From: Streptomyces toyocaensis
GTDB taxonomy: Bacteria; Actinomycetota; Actinomycetes; Streptomycetales; Streptomycetaceae
Assembly: GCF_000725125.1 (NCBI RefSeq)
Contig: NZ_JFCB01000020.1
Coordinates: forward strand, 62,001 to 126,000
Direction: 5' to 3'
DNA: 64,000 nt
A program made the translations under genes and the position numbers. Shown here one piece after another: positions 8,005 to 16,615 of the stretch; position 1 is the stretch's first letter; each line of letters starts with the position of its first letter. The notes under the pieces were generated by a model. The model was not told the origin of the DNA. It was given only the letters and a program-made list of their open reading frames with translations, and did not search any database.

Positions 8005-9281
8005 GGTGCTCCTCGGTCCTCGGCGCGGGGGTGCGGGACGGCGGGAAGGCCGGTGCCCGGGCCGTCGGGCCCGTGCGGCCCGGCGGTCCCGCTGCCGGAG
8101 AGCAGTGCCGCCAGTTCCTGCTGGTACGGGAAGGAACCGGGCCGGTAGCCGCACCAGGGTTCCTCGGCGTACGGGTCGCCGGTCACGCCGTAGGCGCGGG
8201 ACCGGGATCCGCCGCAGACCCGGCGGAACTCGCACCGCCCGCACCGGCCGCCCAGCCCGTCGGCGTCCCGCAGGCCGGTGAACAGCTCCGAGGAGCGGTA
8301 GATCTCGGCCAGGGGACGGGTGCGCACACTGCCCGCGCCCAGGGGCAGGAACCCGCTGGGGTGCACGGTGCCGGTGTGCGACACGAAGACGAAGCCGCGG
8401 GCCGCGTTGACGTCCAGCGGGGGCCGCCTGGCCCGCCGGCCCCCGGACTCCAGGCCCAGCGCGGCGGAACGCTCGCGCAGTCGCTGGTAGAGCGGGCCGA
8501 GCCCCATGACCGCCACGTGGTCGTCACCGGTGTCCGCGAGGACCGTGCGCTGGAGCGCGACCCGGCGGAAGTGGTGGGCCTCGGTGGTCTTGGCGGGCAC
8601 GGTCAGCCCGACGTCGTACACGAAGTTCAGGACGTCCTCGGTCTCGGCGGGGGTCAGTTCACCGAGCTGCCGGCCGCGCCCGGTGGGCACCAGGAAGAAG
8701 GCGCTCCACAGCATCGCCCCGTGGTCGCGGACCAGGCGCACGATGTCCGGCAGGTCGTGCAGGTTGTGCCGGGCGACCGTGGTGTTGATCTGCACCTTCA
8801 TGCCCAGGGCCCGGGCGGCGTCCCAGGCGTCCAGCGTCCACCGGTACACGCCGGGCACACCGCGGAAGCCGTCGTGCAGCGCGGCGGTGGACCCGTCCAG
8901 GCTGAGCGAGAGCCCGACCGCTCCGGCGTCGTGCACCTCCCGCAGCCGCCGCGGTGTGAGCGTCGGGGTGCCGGACGGCGACACGGCGACACGGACGCCC
9001 ACCTCCTCCCCGTACCCGATCAGCTCGTTCAGGTCGGGACGCTGGAACGGATCGCCGCCGGTGATGACGAACAGCGGGGCGGGCCGGCCGAACGCGGCGA
9101 CCTGGCGCAGCAGATCCTTGGCGGCGGCCGTGTCCAGCTCGCGCGGGTCGCGGTCGGGGACGGCCTCGGCCCGGCAGTGCAGGCAGGCCAGCGGGCAGGC
9201 GCGGGTGGATTCCCAGATGACGATGAACGGCCGGTCGTCCACGTCCTGGTGCTGCCGCCGGATCGCGCGTGCGCCGCTCAC
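8001..9281 (-). CDS. Radical SAM / SPASM-type protein (AhbD/NirJ-like)
   Basis: 426 residues. PFIVIWESTRACPLACLHC carries the CxxxCxxC cluster motif of radical SAM enzymes near residue 30. GGDP follows near 75. A C-terminal Cys group (CGRCEFRRVCGGSR and a later Cys) forms a SPASM/twitch-like second cluster region. The opening resembles AhbC/AhbD and NirJ heme-pathway enzymes and the Bacillus/Streptomyces group near TIGR04053; the substrate is unknown. I start at GTG 9281, with GGAGG six bases upstream. It overlaps the cupredoxin-NirK gene by four bases, so the two are translationally coupled. That coupling suggests a maturation or heme-related task in nitrite respiration, but nothing here proves it. 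Confidence 0.85.
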   Translation of the reverse strand: MSGARAIRRQHQDVDDRPFIVIWESTRACPLACLHCRAEAVPDRDPRELDTAAAKDLLRQVAAFGRPAPLFVITGGDPFQRPDLNELIGYGEEVGVRVAVSPSGTPTLTPRRLREVHDAGAVGLSLSLDGSTAALHDGFRGVPGVYRWTLDAWDAARALGMKVQINTTVARHNLHDLPDIVRLVRDHGAMLWSAFFLVPTGRGRQLGELTPAETEDVLNFVYDVGLTVPAKTTEAHHFRRVALQRTVLADTGDDHVAVMGLGPLYQRLRERSAALGLESGGRRARRPPLDVNAARGFVFVSHTGTVHPSGFLPLGAGSVRTRPLAEIYRSSELFTGLRDADGLGGRCGRCEFRRVCGGSRSRAYGVTGDPYAEEPWCGYRPGSFPYQQELAALLSGSGTAGPHGPDGPGTGLPAVPHPRAEDRGAP

Positions 9282-9584
9282 CGGGTCCTCCGTCCCACGC
9301 AGGTGTGGGGCGTGCGTCCGGCGGCTCGGGAGCCGGCACAGACGGCCCGGGCCGCCGCACGGTGACCGGTCCGGACCGCGTGCAGCATCCGTGACGGGGA
9401 TCGGCGGGGGAAACGGCCGCACGCATGCTGGTTGCGGTTGTACACGGGACACCTCCGGGTCGGTCGGTGTCAGCCTGTCGCACCGGGCCGGGCGGCGCCC
9501 CGGCCGACCGGTCCCGGTCCGGTGGGCCGTTGGTCCCTCCCGGGCGGGTCCGCGGCGGGACCGGCCGACCTCCGGCGCAGGCGT
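9282..9584. other. Promoter region of the radical SAM-NirK operon
   Basis: Non-coding by my reading. GGGCCGTTGGTCCC at 9524-9537 is a one-mismatch version of the GGGCC-N4-GGCCC palindrome. A weak minus-strand -10 candidate TACAAC lies at 9443-9438, not at the distance seen for narG2. The leader to the GTG at 9281 would be about 150 nt. No small ORF with a convincing ribosome site was seen. Confidence 0.4.
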
Positions 9585-9623
9585 GCGCCGCCCCGGACCG
9601 CTGGTCGCGGCCCGGGGCGGCGC
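9585..9623 (-). terminator. Terminator after the hemerythrin / membrane protein pair
   Basis: A perfect 12-bp inverted repeat (GCGCCGCCCCGG at 9585-9596, complement at 9612-9623) with a 15-nt loop starts 18 bp beyond the stop at 9642. It insulates the radical SAM-NirK promoter region from upstream transcription. Confidence 0.7.
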
Positions 9624-9641
9624 GGGAGTCGCCGGGCGCGT

Positions 9642-10142
9642 TCAGGCGTGGCGCCGGTCCGCTCCCAGGGCGTTCGCCGTGGCGACGAGGGCGGCGCCGG
9701 TACCGGTCAGCAGGGCGCCGAGTCCGGTGACGAGGGTGGTGAGGTGCCACGCCTGGTAGGCGGACAGCAGGGAGGCCCGCAGGGTCTCGCCCATGAACGC
9801 GGTCCGACGCAGCTCGGCGAGCTTGTCGGGGTCGCCCCCGCCGGTGTGCAGTTCGTCGGTGATCTCCGCGTAGGTGCGGCCCCCGGTGGCCCGGGTGAGA
9901 TGGTCCTTGATGAGTTCGGCGTAGGCGTGGGCCTCACCGCCGGTCCGCACGGGGCGGCCCGCGAAGCGCGCGAGGGGCTCGGGCAGGCCGTGGTGGGGGA
10001 AGGTGATCCTCTGCGCGGCCAGTTCCGCCCGTATCTCCCGGCGTCCGCTGCGGCCGCGCAGCAGCATCACCGGCCCGGCGGTTCCCAGGGCGAGGCCGGT
10101 CAGCCCGATCAGGGCGCCGGCTCGGCGGGGCGCGTCGTTCAT
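9642..10142 (-). CDS. Small membrane protein coupled to hemerythrin
   Basis: 166 residues, family not recognised. A membrane helix lies at the N-terminus (LIGLTGLALGTAGPVMLL, about 11-28), a charged middle part follows, and a second long hydrophobic stretch is near the C-terminus (LTTLVTGLGALLTGTGAALVATA). The ATG overlaps the hemerythrin stop by four bases (ATGA), so it is made together with that protein and may anchor it or work with it at the membrane. This is inference from gene order. Confidence 0.75.
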   Translation of the reverse strand: MNDAPRRAGALIGLTGLALGTAGPVMLLRGRSGRREIRAELAAQRITFPHHGLPEPLARFAGRPVRTGGEAHAYAELIKDHLTRATGGRTYAEITDELHTGGGDPDKLAELRRTAFMGETLRASLLSAYQAWHLTTLVTGLGALLTGTGAALVATANALGADRRHA

Positions 10143-10705
10143 CGCGTGTCGTCCTTCGGTCTCGGGTGTGTGCCGTCGTTCCGCGTGTCGTGGGCGGTAC
10201 GGCCCGCGCCGGGCGGCGCGGGCGGTGTCAGGCGGTCGTGCAGGTCGTCCAGCAGCGCGGCCAGACGGACCCCGGGTGCCATGGCCAGGAGGGGCAGGAC
10301 AAGGCCGTTCTCCTTGGCGGTGTGTTCCTCGAAGAAGACCTGAAGGGCCAGGGCGTGGGCCGCCGCGTCCGCCGGGGAGGCGGCCGCGCGCACCGCGTCC
10401 ACCAGACCGGCGATGCAGCGGTGCTCGGCGGCCAGGCTCACCATGAGCAGTCGGGCGTCGGGCATGGTCCGGGCGACCGGGTGGAGGGCGGCCTCCTCGG
10501 CGGCCGCGTGCGGCAGCAGTTCCCGCTCGCAGAAGGCCACGAGGCCCGTGCGGAGCTTCTCGGCCGCGTGCGCGTCGCACCTCGCGGCGGTGGTCAGGAG
10601 CGCCACACGGCCGGCCAGTTCCCCGGCCGTGCGGGCGTGCCGGGCCTCGGCCGCTTCGAGCGCCGCGGCGTCCTCGGCGGACGACGCGAGGGTGGGAGCA
10701 CTCAT
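10139..10705 (-). CDS. Hemerythrin-like HHE domain protein (second copy)
   Basis: 188 residues. Helical bundle ligands are visible in EARHARTAGEL (about 20), LLPHAAAEEAALHPVA (about 63), LAAEHRCIAG (about 92) and FFEEHTAKENGLVLPLL (about 125), as expected of a hemerythrin di-iron site. Unlike the copy at 3040 it has no N-terminal CxxCxC cluster and a disordered Pro/Arg tail. It is divergent from the narGHJI operon across a 638-bp intergenic region and translationally coupled to a membrane protein. A role in oxygen or NO binding during nitrate respiration fits the neighbourhood. Confidence 0.88.
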   Translation of the reverse strand: MSAPTLASSAEDAAALEAAEARHARTAGELAGRVALLTTAARCDAHAAEKLRTGLVAFCERELLPHAAAEEAALHPVARTMPDARLLMVSLAAEHRCIAGLVDAVRAAASPADAAAHALALQVFFEEHTAKENGLVLPLLAMAPGVRLAALLDDLHDRLTPPAPPGAGRTAHDTRNDGTHPRPKDDTR

Positions 10706-11292
10706 GAGGTGTCTCCAGCGGTTCGTGACCGGCCGGGCGACCGGTGCGGGTGGGAACGGGCGGCGCGGCGGAGGGCGTGCGGTCCACCACGTCCCTGACG
10801 CAGGCCCGGCTCAGCGGGCGGCCGGCACGGGTGGACGCCGGCCGGGGACGCGGTGGACCGCGGGTCCGGCCGTGACTGAGGAACGGCCGGACGGTGACCG
10901 GTCCGGGGAGCTCGCCACGCCTGCTCCCCGGCCCGTGGTACGAGACGACGTGACCGGACAGGGTGACGTGACGGCCTGTTCGCCTCCCGGCCCGTCACGC
11001 CCCAGCATCACCCGCCCCGCCCGTCCGCCGCCTGGGCCGTGCGGGCCCGCGGGGGTGCCGGCCGGTCCCCGCCCGCCGGTCCGGATCGGGGCCGGACGGC
11101 TCTGGTGGAGTGGGCACTTGGGCCCAAGCGGCGGACGGCGCGGCACCGCCACGGGCGCCGGGCGGTGGCCGCCCCGCGGGCCGCCGGAGGTCACCGGGTG
11201 GCCGCGGGGCCGGCCCAGCCCTCCGCTCAGGGGGTCCCGGGCCCTGGTCCCGGACACGCGGCCCGAGGCCGGGCCGGTAGGACGGGTGACCG
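10706..11292. other. Long divergent intergenic region before narG2
   Basis: No credible gene. It is rich in GGGCCC-like palindromes: CTTGGGCCCAAG (11113-11124), GGGCCGGACGGCTC (11089-11102, near-match to the DevR/OsdR-like box), GGGCC-N5-GGCCC near 11032, and a GGGTCCCGGGCCCTGGTCCC tract near 11231. These could be extra binding sites for the island's regulator or simple GC-rich sequence. A promoter for the leftward hemerythrin pair should be here but no clear -10/-35 was recognised. Confidence 0.5.
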
Positions 11293-11343
11293 GGGCCGTT
11301 CGGCCCAAGGCCGCCCCCACGGCGGAAACCTAGGTTCCTGACC
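11293..11343 (+). promoter_or_regulatory. narG2 promoter: DevR/OsdR-like box plus -10, predicted leaderless start
   Basis: GGGCCGTTCGGCCC (11293-11306) is centred at 11299.5. A good -10 hexamer TAGGTT lies at 11331-11336, and seven bases further is the A of the narG ATG at 11344. The box would thus be centred near -45, where DevR-type regulators activate, and the mRNA would start at or next to the AUG. This fits the poor ribosome site in front of narG2. Confidence 0.55.
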
Positions 11344-14300
11344 ATGGAGAACGATCAGAGCGCACGCCGGGGGCACGAGCCGGCTCCGGGGACCTGGCCA
11401 CTGGCCGCGCGCAGACTGCTGAACCGCCGGGAGGTCTCGTCCGACGGACGTGCGGTCTTCGGCGAGGGCGACCCGAAGTGGGAGGGCTTCTACCGGGACC
11501 GCTGGTCCCACGACAAGGTGGTGCGCTCCACCCACGGCGTCAACTGCACCGGCTCCTGCTCCTGGATGGTGTACGTCAAGGACGGCATCATCACCTGGGA
11601 GCACCAGGCCACCGACTACCCGTCGATCGGCACCGACTGCCCCGAGTACGAGCCGCGCGGCTGCCCGCGCGGGGCGTCGTTCTCCTGGTACACCTACTCC
11701 CCCAGCCGGGTCCGCTACCCGTATGTGCGCGGCGCCCTGCTGAAGCTGTGGCGCGAGGCCCGCAAGCGGCTCGGTGACCCGGTGGCGGCGTGGGCGGAGA
11801 TCACCGGTGACCCGGCGAAGGCCCGCGCCTACAAGCGGGCGCGCGGCAAGGGCGGACTGGTGCGGGCCGACTGGGACGAGGTGGCCGAGCTGGTCGCCGC
11901 CGCCCATGTGCACACCATCAAGGAATACGGACCGGACCGCGTCACCGGTTTCTCCCCGATCCCGGCGATGTCGATGGCGTCCTTCGCGGCCGGCTCCCGG
12001 TTCATGTCGCTGATCGGCGGCACCCTGCTGTCGTTCTACGACTGGTACGCCGACCTGCCCATCGCCTCCCCGCAGGTCTTCGGCGACCAGACCGACGTGC
12101 CGGAGGCCGCGGACTGGTGGAACGCCGGTTACCTGATCATGTGGGGGTCCAACATCCCGGTCACCCGCACGCCCGACGCGCACTTCCTGACCGAGACCCG
12201 CTACAACGGCACCAAGGTCGTCGCGGTCAGCCCCGACTACGCCGACAACGTCAAGCACGCCGACGAGTGGATGTCCCCGCACCCGGGCACGGACGGCGCG
12301 CTGGCGATGGCCATGGGCCATGTCGTCCTGCGCGAGTTCCTCGTCGACCGCGAGGTGCCCTACTTCCGGGACTACCTGCGGAAGTTCACCGACGCGCCGT
12401 TCCTGGTCACCCTGCGCGAGCACACGGACGGCCGTCTCGTGCCGGACGGGTTCCTGAGCGCCGCCGACCTCGGGCACGAGGAGGAGAACGCCGGATCCAA
12501 GACGGTCCTGATCGACTCGGCCACGGGCGAGCCGGTCGTGCCGAACGGCTCGCTCGGCTTCCGCTGGGCGAAGGAGGAGCAGGGCCGCTGGAACCTCGAC
12601 CTCGGCGAGGTGACTCCTGAGCTGACGCTGCTGGAGCGGGCCGAGGGGACGGCCGAGCTGGTGCTGCCCCGCTTCGACGAGGGCGCCACCGAGGGCGGTA
12701 CGACCATGGTCCGCGGGGTGCCGGTCCGCCGGATCGGCGGGCGCACGGTCACCACCGTCTTCGACCTGATGCTGGCCCAGTACGGCGTGGAGCGGCCGGG
12801 CATGCCGGGCAGCTGGCCGTCCTCGTACGACGACGCCGACGAGCCGTACACCCCGGCCTGGCAGGAGACCATCACGTCCGTGCCGGCCCAGCAGGCGGCC
12901 CGGATCGCCCGGGAGTTCGCCCGCAACGCCGAGCGCACAGGCGGCCGTTCCATGATCGCCCTGGGGGCCGGCACCAACCACTGGTTCCACTCCGACACCA
13001 TCTACCGGGCGTTCCTGGCGCTGACCACCATGACCGGTTGCCAGGGCGTCAACGGCGGCGGCTGGGCACACTACGTCGGCCAGGAGAAGGTCCGCCCGCT
13101 CACCGGCTTCCAGCACCTGGCGTTCGCCTTCGACTGGCAGCGGCCCACCCGGCACATGACCGGCACCTCCTACTGGTACCTCAACTCCGACCAGTGGCGG
13201 TACGAGGCGTTCGGTCCCGACGAGCTGGCCTCCCCGCTGGGCACGGGGCGGTTCGCGGGCAAGGGGTTCGCCGACTGCCTGGCGCAGGCCGTGCGGCTGG
13301 GCTGGACGCCCGGTCACCCCGGCTTCAACCGCAACCCCCTCGACCTGGCGGACGAGGCGGCGGAGCGGGGGCGCCCGGTCGCCGAGCACATCGTGGACGA
13401 ACTGAAGTCGGGGCGGCTGCGGTTCGCCGCCGAGGACCCCGACGACCCGGCCAACTTCCCCCGGGTGCTGACGGTGTGGCGGGCGAACCTGCTGGGCTCC
13501 TCCGGCAAGGGCAACGAGTACTTCCTGCGGCACCTGCTGGGCACGGACGCCGCCGTCCGCTCCGAGGAGACCCCGCCCGGGAAGCGCCCGCAGGAGGTGG
13601 TCTGGCGGGACGAGGCGCCCGAGGGCAAGCTCGACCTGCTGGTCACCATGGACTTCCGGATGACCTCCACCGGTCTGCTCTCCGACGTCGTCCTGCCGGC
13701 CGCGACCTGGTACGAGAAGGACGACCTGTCCAGCACGGACATGCACCCCTTCGTGCACGCCTTCACCCCCGCCATCGCCCCGCCCTGGCAGTCCCGCACC
13801 GACTACGACACCTTCCTCACCATCGCCGACCGGTTCAGCGAGCTGGCCGCCGGACACCTGGGCAGGCGCACCGACGTCCTCGCGGTACCGCTGACGCACG
13901 ACACCCCCGACGAACTCGCCCAGCCCGGCGGGGTGGTGCGGGACTGGAAGACCGGCGAGTGCGAGCCGGTCCCCGGGCGCACCATGCCCAAGCTGGTGGT
14001 CGTCGAGCGGGACTACGCGGCCACCGCCCAGAAGATGCGGGCCATCGGTCCGCTCCTCGACACGCTGGGCACCACCACCAAGGGCGTCACCGTCCACCCC
14101 GACCGGGAGATCGAGGATCTGCGGCACCGCTGCGGGACGGTCCGGGACGGCGTGGGCGCCGGCCGGCCGTCGCTGGCCACCGCCTCCGACATGTGCGAGG
14201 CGATCCTCGCCCTGTCCGGCACCACCAACGGCCGCCTGGCCACGGAGGGCTTCCGTGAGCTGGAGCGGCAGACCGGCAGCGAGGGGCTGGTGGAACTGTC

Positions 14301-15045
14301 CGCCGAGCGCGAGGCCGAACGGATCACCTTCGCCGACACCCGTGCGCAGCCCCGCTCCGTGATCACCTCCTACGAGTGGTCGGGCTCGGAGACCGGGGGC
14401 CGGCGCTACTCGCCCTTCGTCATCAACACCGAGCACAAGAAGCCCTGGCACACCCTCACCGGCCGCCAGCACTTCTTCGTCCAGCACGACTGGATGGCCG
14501 AGCTGGGGGAACAACTGCCCGTCTACCGGCCGCCGCTGAACACCCCGCGGCACTACGGCGACGAGCACCTGCACGAGGACGGGCGGGCCGAGGTCACGGT
14601 CCGCTACCTGACCCCGCACTCGAAGTGGTCCATCCACTCCAACTACCAGGACAACAAGTACATGCTCGACCTGTCCCGCGGCGGCCCGGTCATCTGGATG
14701 TCGCTGGAGGACGCCGGGAAGATCGGCGTCAAGGACAACGAGTGGATCGAGGCCTACAACCGCAACGGCGTCGTCGCCTGCCGGGCCGTGGTCACCCACC
14801 GGATGCCCGAGGGGACCGTGTACATGTACCACGCCCAGGACCGCAACGTGAACGTGCCGAAGACCGAGGTCAGCGGCAAGCGCGGCGGCATGCACAACTC
14901 ACTGACCCGCCTGCTGCTCAAGCCGACCCATCTCGCCGGCGGCTACGCGCAGTTCACCTACGCCTTCAACTACTACGGCCCGACCGGCAACCAGCGGGAC
15001 GAGGTCACCGTCATCCGCCGTCGCAGCCAGCAAGTGGAGTACTGA
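11344..15045 (+). CDS. narG: Respiratory nitrate reductase alpha subunit, NarG (second, complete copy)
   Basis: Full-length NarG of 1,233 residues, first gene of a narGHJI operon. It reduces nitrate to nitrite at the Mo-bisMGD site on the cytoplasmic face. FS0 cluster ligands lie in THGVNCTGSCSW (about 61-72) and PRGCPRG (about 107). SFYDWYADLP and WGSNIPVTRTPDAHF follow (about 230-280), then TNHWFHSDTIYR near 540. The C-terminus ends with FTYAFNYYGPTGNQRDE, typical of the family. There is no twin-arginine signal, as expected for cytoplasmic NarG. The ATG at 11344 lacks a strong Shine-Dalgarno sequence and sits seven bases after a -10 box, so a leaderless transcript is likely. narH starts one base after the stop. 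Confidence 0.97.
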   Translation: MENDQSARRGHEPAPGTWPLAARRLLNRREVSSDGRAVFGEGDPKWEGFYRDRWSHDKVVRSTHGVNCTGSCSWMVYVKDGIITWEHQATDYPSIGTDCPEYEPRGCPRGASFSWYTYSPSRVRYPYVRGALLKLWREARKRLGDPVAAWAEITGDPAKARAYKRARGKGGLVRADWDEVAELVAAAHVHTIKEYGPDRVTGFSPIPAMSMASFAAGSRFMSLIGGTLLSFYDWYADLPIASPQVFGDQTDVPEAADWWNAGYLIMWGSNIPVTRTPDAHFLTETRYNGTKVVAVSPDYADNVKHADEWMSPHPGTDGALAMAMGHVVLREFLVDREVPYFRDYLRKFTDAPFLVTLREHTDGRLVPDGFLSAADLGHEEENAGSKTVLIDSATGEPVVPNGSLGFRWAKEEQGRWNLDLGEVTPELTLLERAEGTAELVLPRFDEGATEGGTTMVRGVPVRRIGGRTVTTVFDLMLAQYGVERPGMPGSWPSSYDDADEPYTPAWQETITSVPAQQAARIAREFARNAERTGGRSMIALGAGTNHWFHSDTIYRAFLALTTMTGCQGVNGGGWAHYVGQEKVRPLTGFQHLAFAFDWQRPTRHMTGTSYWYLNSDQWRYEAFGPDELASPLGTGRFAGKGFADCLAQAVRLGWTPGHPGFNRNPLDLADEAAERGRPVAEHIVDELKSGRLRFAAEDPDDPANFPRVLTVWRANLLGSSGKGNEYFLRHLLGTDAAVRSEETPPGKRPQEVVWRDEAPEGKLDLLVTMDFRMTSTGLLSDVVLPAATWYEKDDLSSTDMHPFVHAFTPAIAPPWQSRTDYDTFLTIADRFSELAAGHLGRRTDVLAVPLTHDTPDELAQPGGVVRDWKTGECEPVPGRTMPKLVVVERDYAATAQKMRAIGPLLDTLGTTTKGVTVHPDREIEDLRHRCGTVRDGVGAGRPSLATASDMCEAILALSGTTNGRLATEGFRELERQTGSEGLVELSAEREAERITFADTRAQPRSVITSYEWSGSETGGRRYSPFVINTEHKKPWHTLTGRQHFFVQHDWMAELGEQLPVYRPPLNTPRHYGDEHLHEDGRAEVTVRYLTPHSKWSIHSNYQDNKYMLDLSRGGPVIWMSLEDAGKIGVKDNEWIEAYNRNGVVACRAVVTHRMPEGTVYMYHAQDRNVNVPKTEVSGKRGGMHNSLTRLLLKPTHLAGGYAQFTYAFNYYGPTGNQRDEVTVIRRRSQQVEY

Positions 15046-15046
15046 C

Positions 15047-16615
15047 ATGCCCCGTGGCGAAGCCCCTGTCGGACGAGTGATGGCCCAGATCGCGATGGTG
15101 ATGAACCTCGACAAGTGCATCGGCTGCCACACCTGCTCCGTCACCTGCAAGCAGACGTGGACCAACCGCACCGGTGTCGAGTACGCCTGGTTCAACAACG
15201 TCGAGACCAAGCCCGGCGTCGGCTACCCCCGCCGCTACGAGGACCAGGAACAGTGGAAGGGCGGCTGGATGCTCGACCGGCGCGGGCGTCTGGTCCTGCG
15301 CTCCGGCGGCCGGGTCAAGCGGCTGCTGTCACTGTTCTCCAACCCCGACCTGCCGTCCCTCGAGGACTACTACGAGCCGGTCACCTACGACTACGACAAC
15401 CTCATCAGCGCCCCCGCCGGGCCCGACATGCCCGTCGCCCGGCCCCGCTCGGTCCTCACCGGCAAGCCCACCGAGATCACCTGGGGCGCCAACTGGGAGG
15501 ACGGCCTGGGCGGCGCCCCCGAGAACGCCGGCGGCGACCCCAACCTCAGCGGTGAGTGGGCCGAGAAGGTCAAGTTCGAGTTCGAGCAGACCTTCCTCTT
15601 CCACCTCCCCCGGCTGTGCGAGCACTGCCTCAACCCGGCCTGTGTGTCGGCCTGCCCGTCCGGTGCGATGTACAAGCGGGTGGAGGACGGCATCGTCCTG
15701 GTCGACCAGGACAAGTGCCGCGGCTGGCGGATGTGCGTGACGGCGTGCCCGTACAAGAAGGTGTATGTCAACCACGCCACCGGCAAGGCCGAGAAGTGCA
15801 CCTTCTGCTTCCCGCGCATCGAGGCCGGGCAGCCCACCGTCTGCTCCGAGACCTGCGTCGGGCGGCTGCGCTACCTCGGTCTGCTGCTGTACGACGCCGA
15901 CCGCGTCGGCGAGGCGGCGGCCACGCCCGACGAGAAGGACCTGCTGGACGCCCAGCGCGGGGTCTTCCTCGACCCGTCCGACCCCCGTGTCATCGCCGCC
16001 GCGCGGGAGTCGGGCATACCGGAGGACTGGCTGGAGGCGGCCCGCCGTTCCCCGGTGTACGCCCTGGTGTCGAAGTACAAGGTGGCGCTGCCGCTGCACC
16101 CGGAGTACCGCACGCTGCCGATGGTCTGGTACGTGCCCCCGCTCTCCCCGGTGCTCGACGCGGTCGACGCGGCCGGTGGCAACCAGGACGATCCCGACCA
16201 TGTCTTCGCCGCCGTCACCCGGCTGCGCATCCCCCTGGAGTATCTGGCGGAGCTGTTCAGCGCCGGGGACACCGACGTGGTCGGCGGCGTGCTGATGAAG
16301 CTCACCGCGCTCCGCTCGTACATGCGTGAGCGCACCCTGGGCGAGGAGGGCGACGAGGCGGTGCTCAAGGCGGTCGGGCTGACCGCGCGGGAGGCGGAGG
16401 ACCTGCACCGGCTGCTCGCCGTCGCCAAGTACGACGACCGCTACGTCGTCCCCGCCGCCCACAAGGAGGACGCCGCCGCGCTCACCGCCATGGAGAACCG
16501 CTGCCCCGTCGAGTCCTCCGGCGACCCGGCGCCCTCCGACGGCCGCCGCGTGATGCTCGGCATCCCCACCCTGCGCCGCCGCTCCCCCGAGACCCCCGCC
16601 GGAGGCCGACCGTGA
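15047..16615 (+). CDS. narH: Respiratory nitrate reductase beta subunit, NarH
   Basis: Iron-sulfur electron-transfer subunit of 522 residues linking NarI hemes to NarG. Four cluster regions are visible: CIGCHTCSVTCKQTW (about 24-38), CEHCLNPACVSACPSG (about 192), CRGWRMCVTACPYKK (about 224) and CTFCFPRI...CSETCVGRLRYLG (about 251-285). The Trp in CRGWRMC replaces a Cys, which marks the [3Fe-4S] cluster as in E. coli NarH. ATG 15047 lies one base after the narG stop with GTGGAG upstream; an internal ATG at 15080 is a possible alternative that matches some family N-termini. Confidence 0.97.
   Translation: MPRGEAPVGRVMAQIAMVMNLDKCIGCHTCSVTCKQTWTNRTGVEYAWFNNVETKPGVGYPRRYEDQEQWKGGWMLDRRGRLVLRSGGRVKRLLSLFSNPDLPSLEDYYEPVTYDYDNLISAPAGPDMPVARPRSVLTGKPTEITWGANWEDGLGGAPENAGGDPNLSGEWAEKVKFEFEQTFLFHLPRLCEHCLNPACVSACPSGAMYKRVEDGIVLVDQDKCRGWRMCVTACPYKKVYVNHATGKAEKCTFCFPRIEAGQPTVCSETCVGRLRYLGLLLYDADRVGEAAATPDEKDLLDAQRGVFLDPSDPRVIAAARESGIPEDWLEAARRSPVYALVSKYKVALPLHPEYRTLPMVWYVPPLSPVLDAVDAAGGNQDDPDHVFAAVTRLRIPLEYLAELFSAGDTDVVGGVLMKLTALRSYMRERTLGEEGDEAVLKAVGLTAREAEDLHRLLAVAKYDDRYVVPAAHKEDAAALTAMENRCPVESSGDPAPSDGRRVMLGIPTLRRRSPETPAGGRP

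Noticed and set aside
10811-11320. Possible 169-residue minus-strand gene in the intergenic region
   Set aside because: Low-complexity Arg/Pro/Gly composition, no ribosome site, and it covers the narG2 promoter.
10706-11343. FNR/NNR-type sites (TTGAT-N4-ATCAA)
   Set aside because: None found in the narG2, nirK or narK upstream regions; the GGGCC-type palindrome is the better candidate.
11227-14895. 1,222-codon open frame on the minus strand
   Set aside because: Complementary to narG2, whose homology is unambiguous; the antisense product has no domain.
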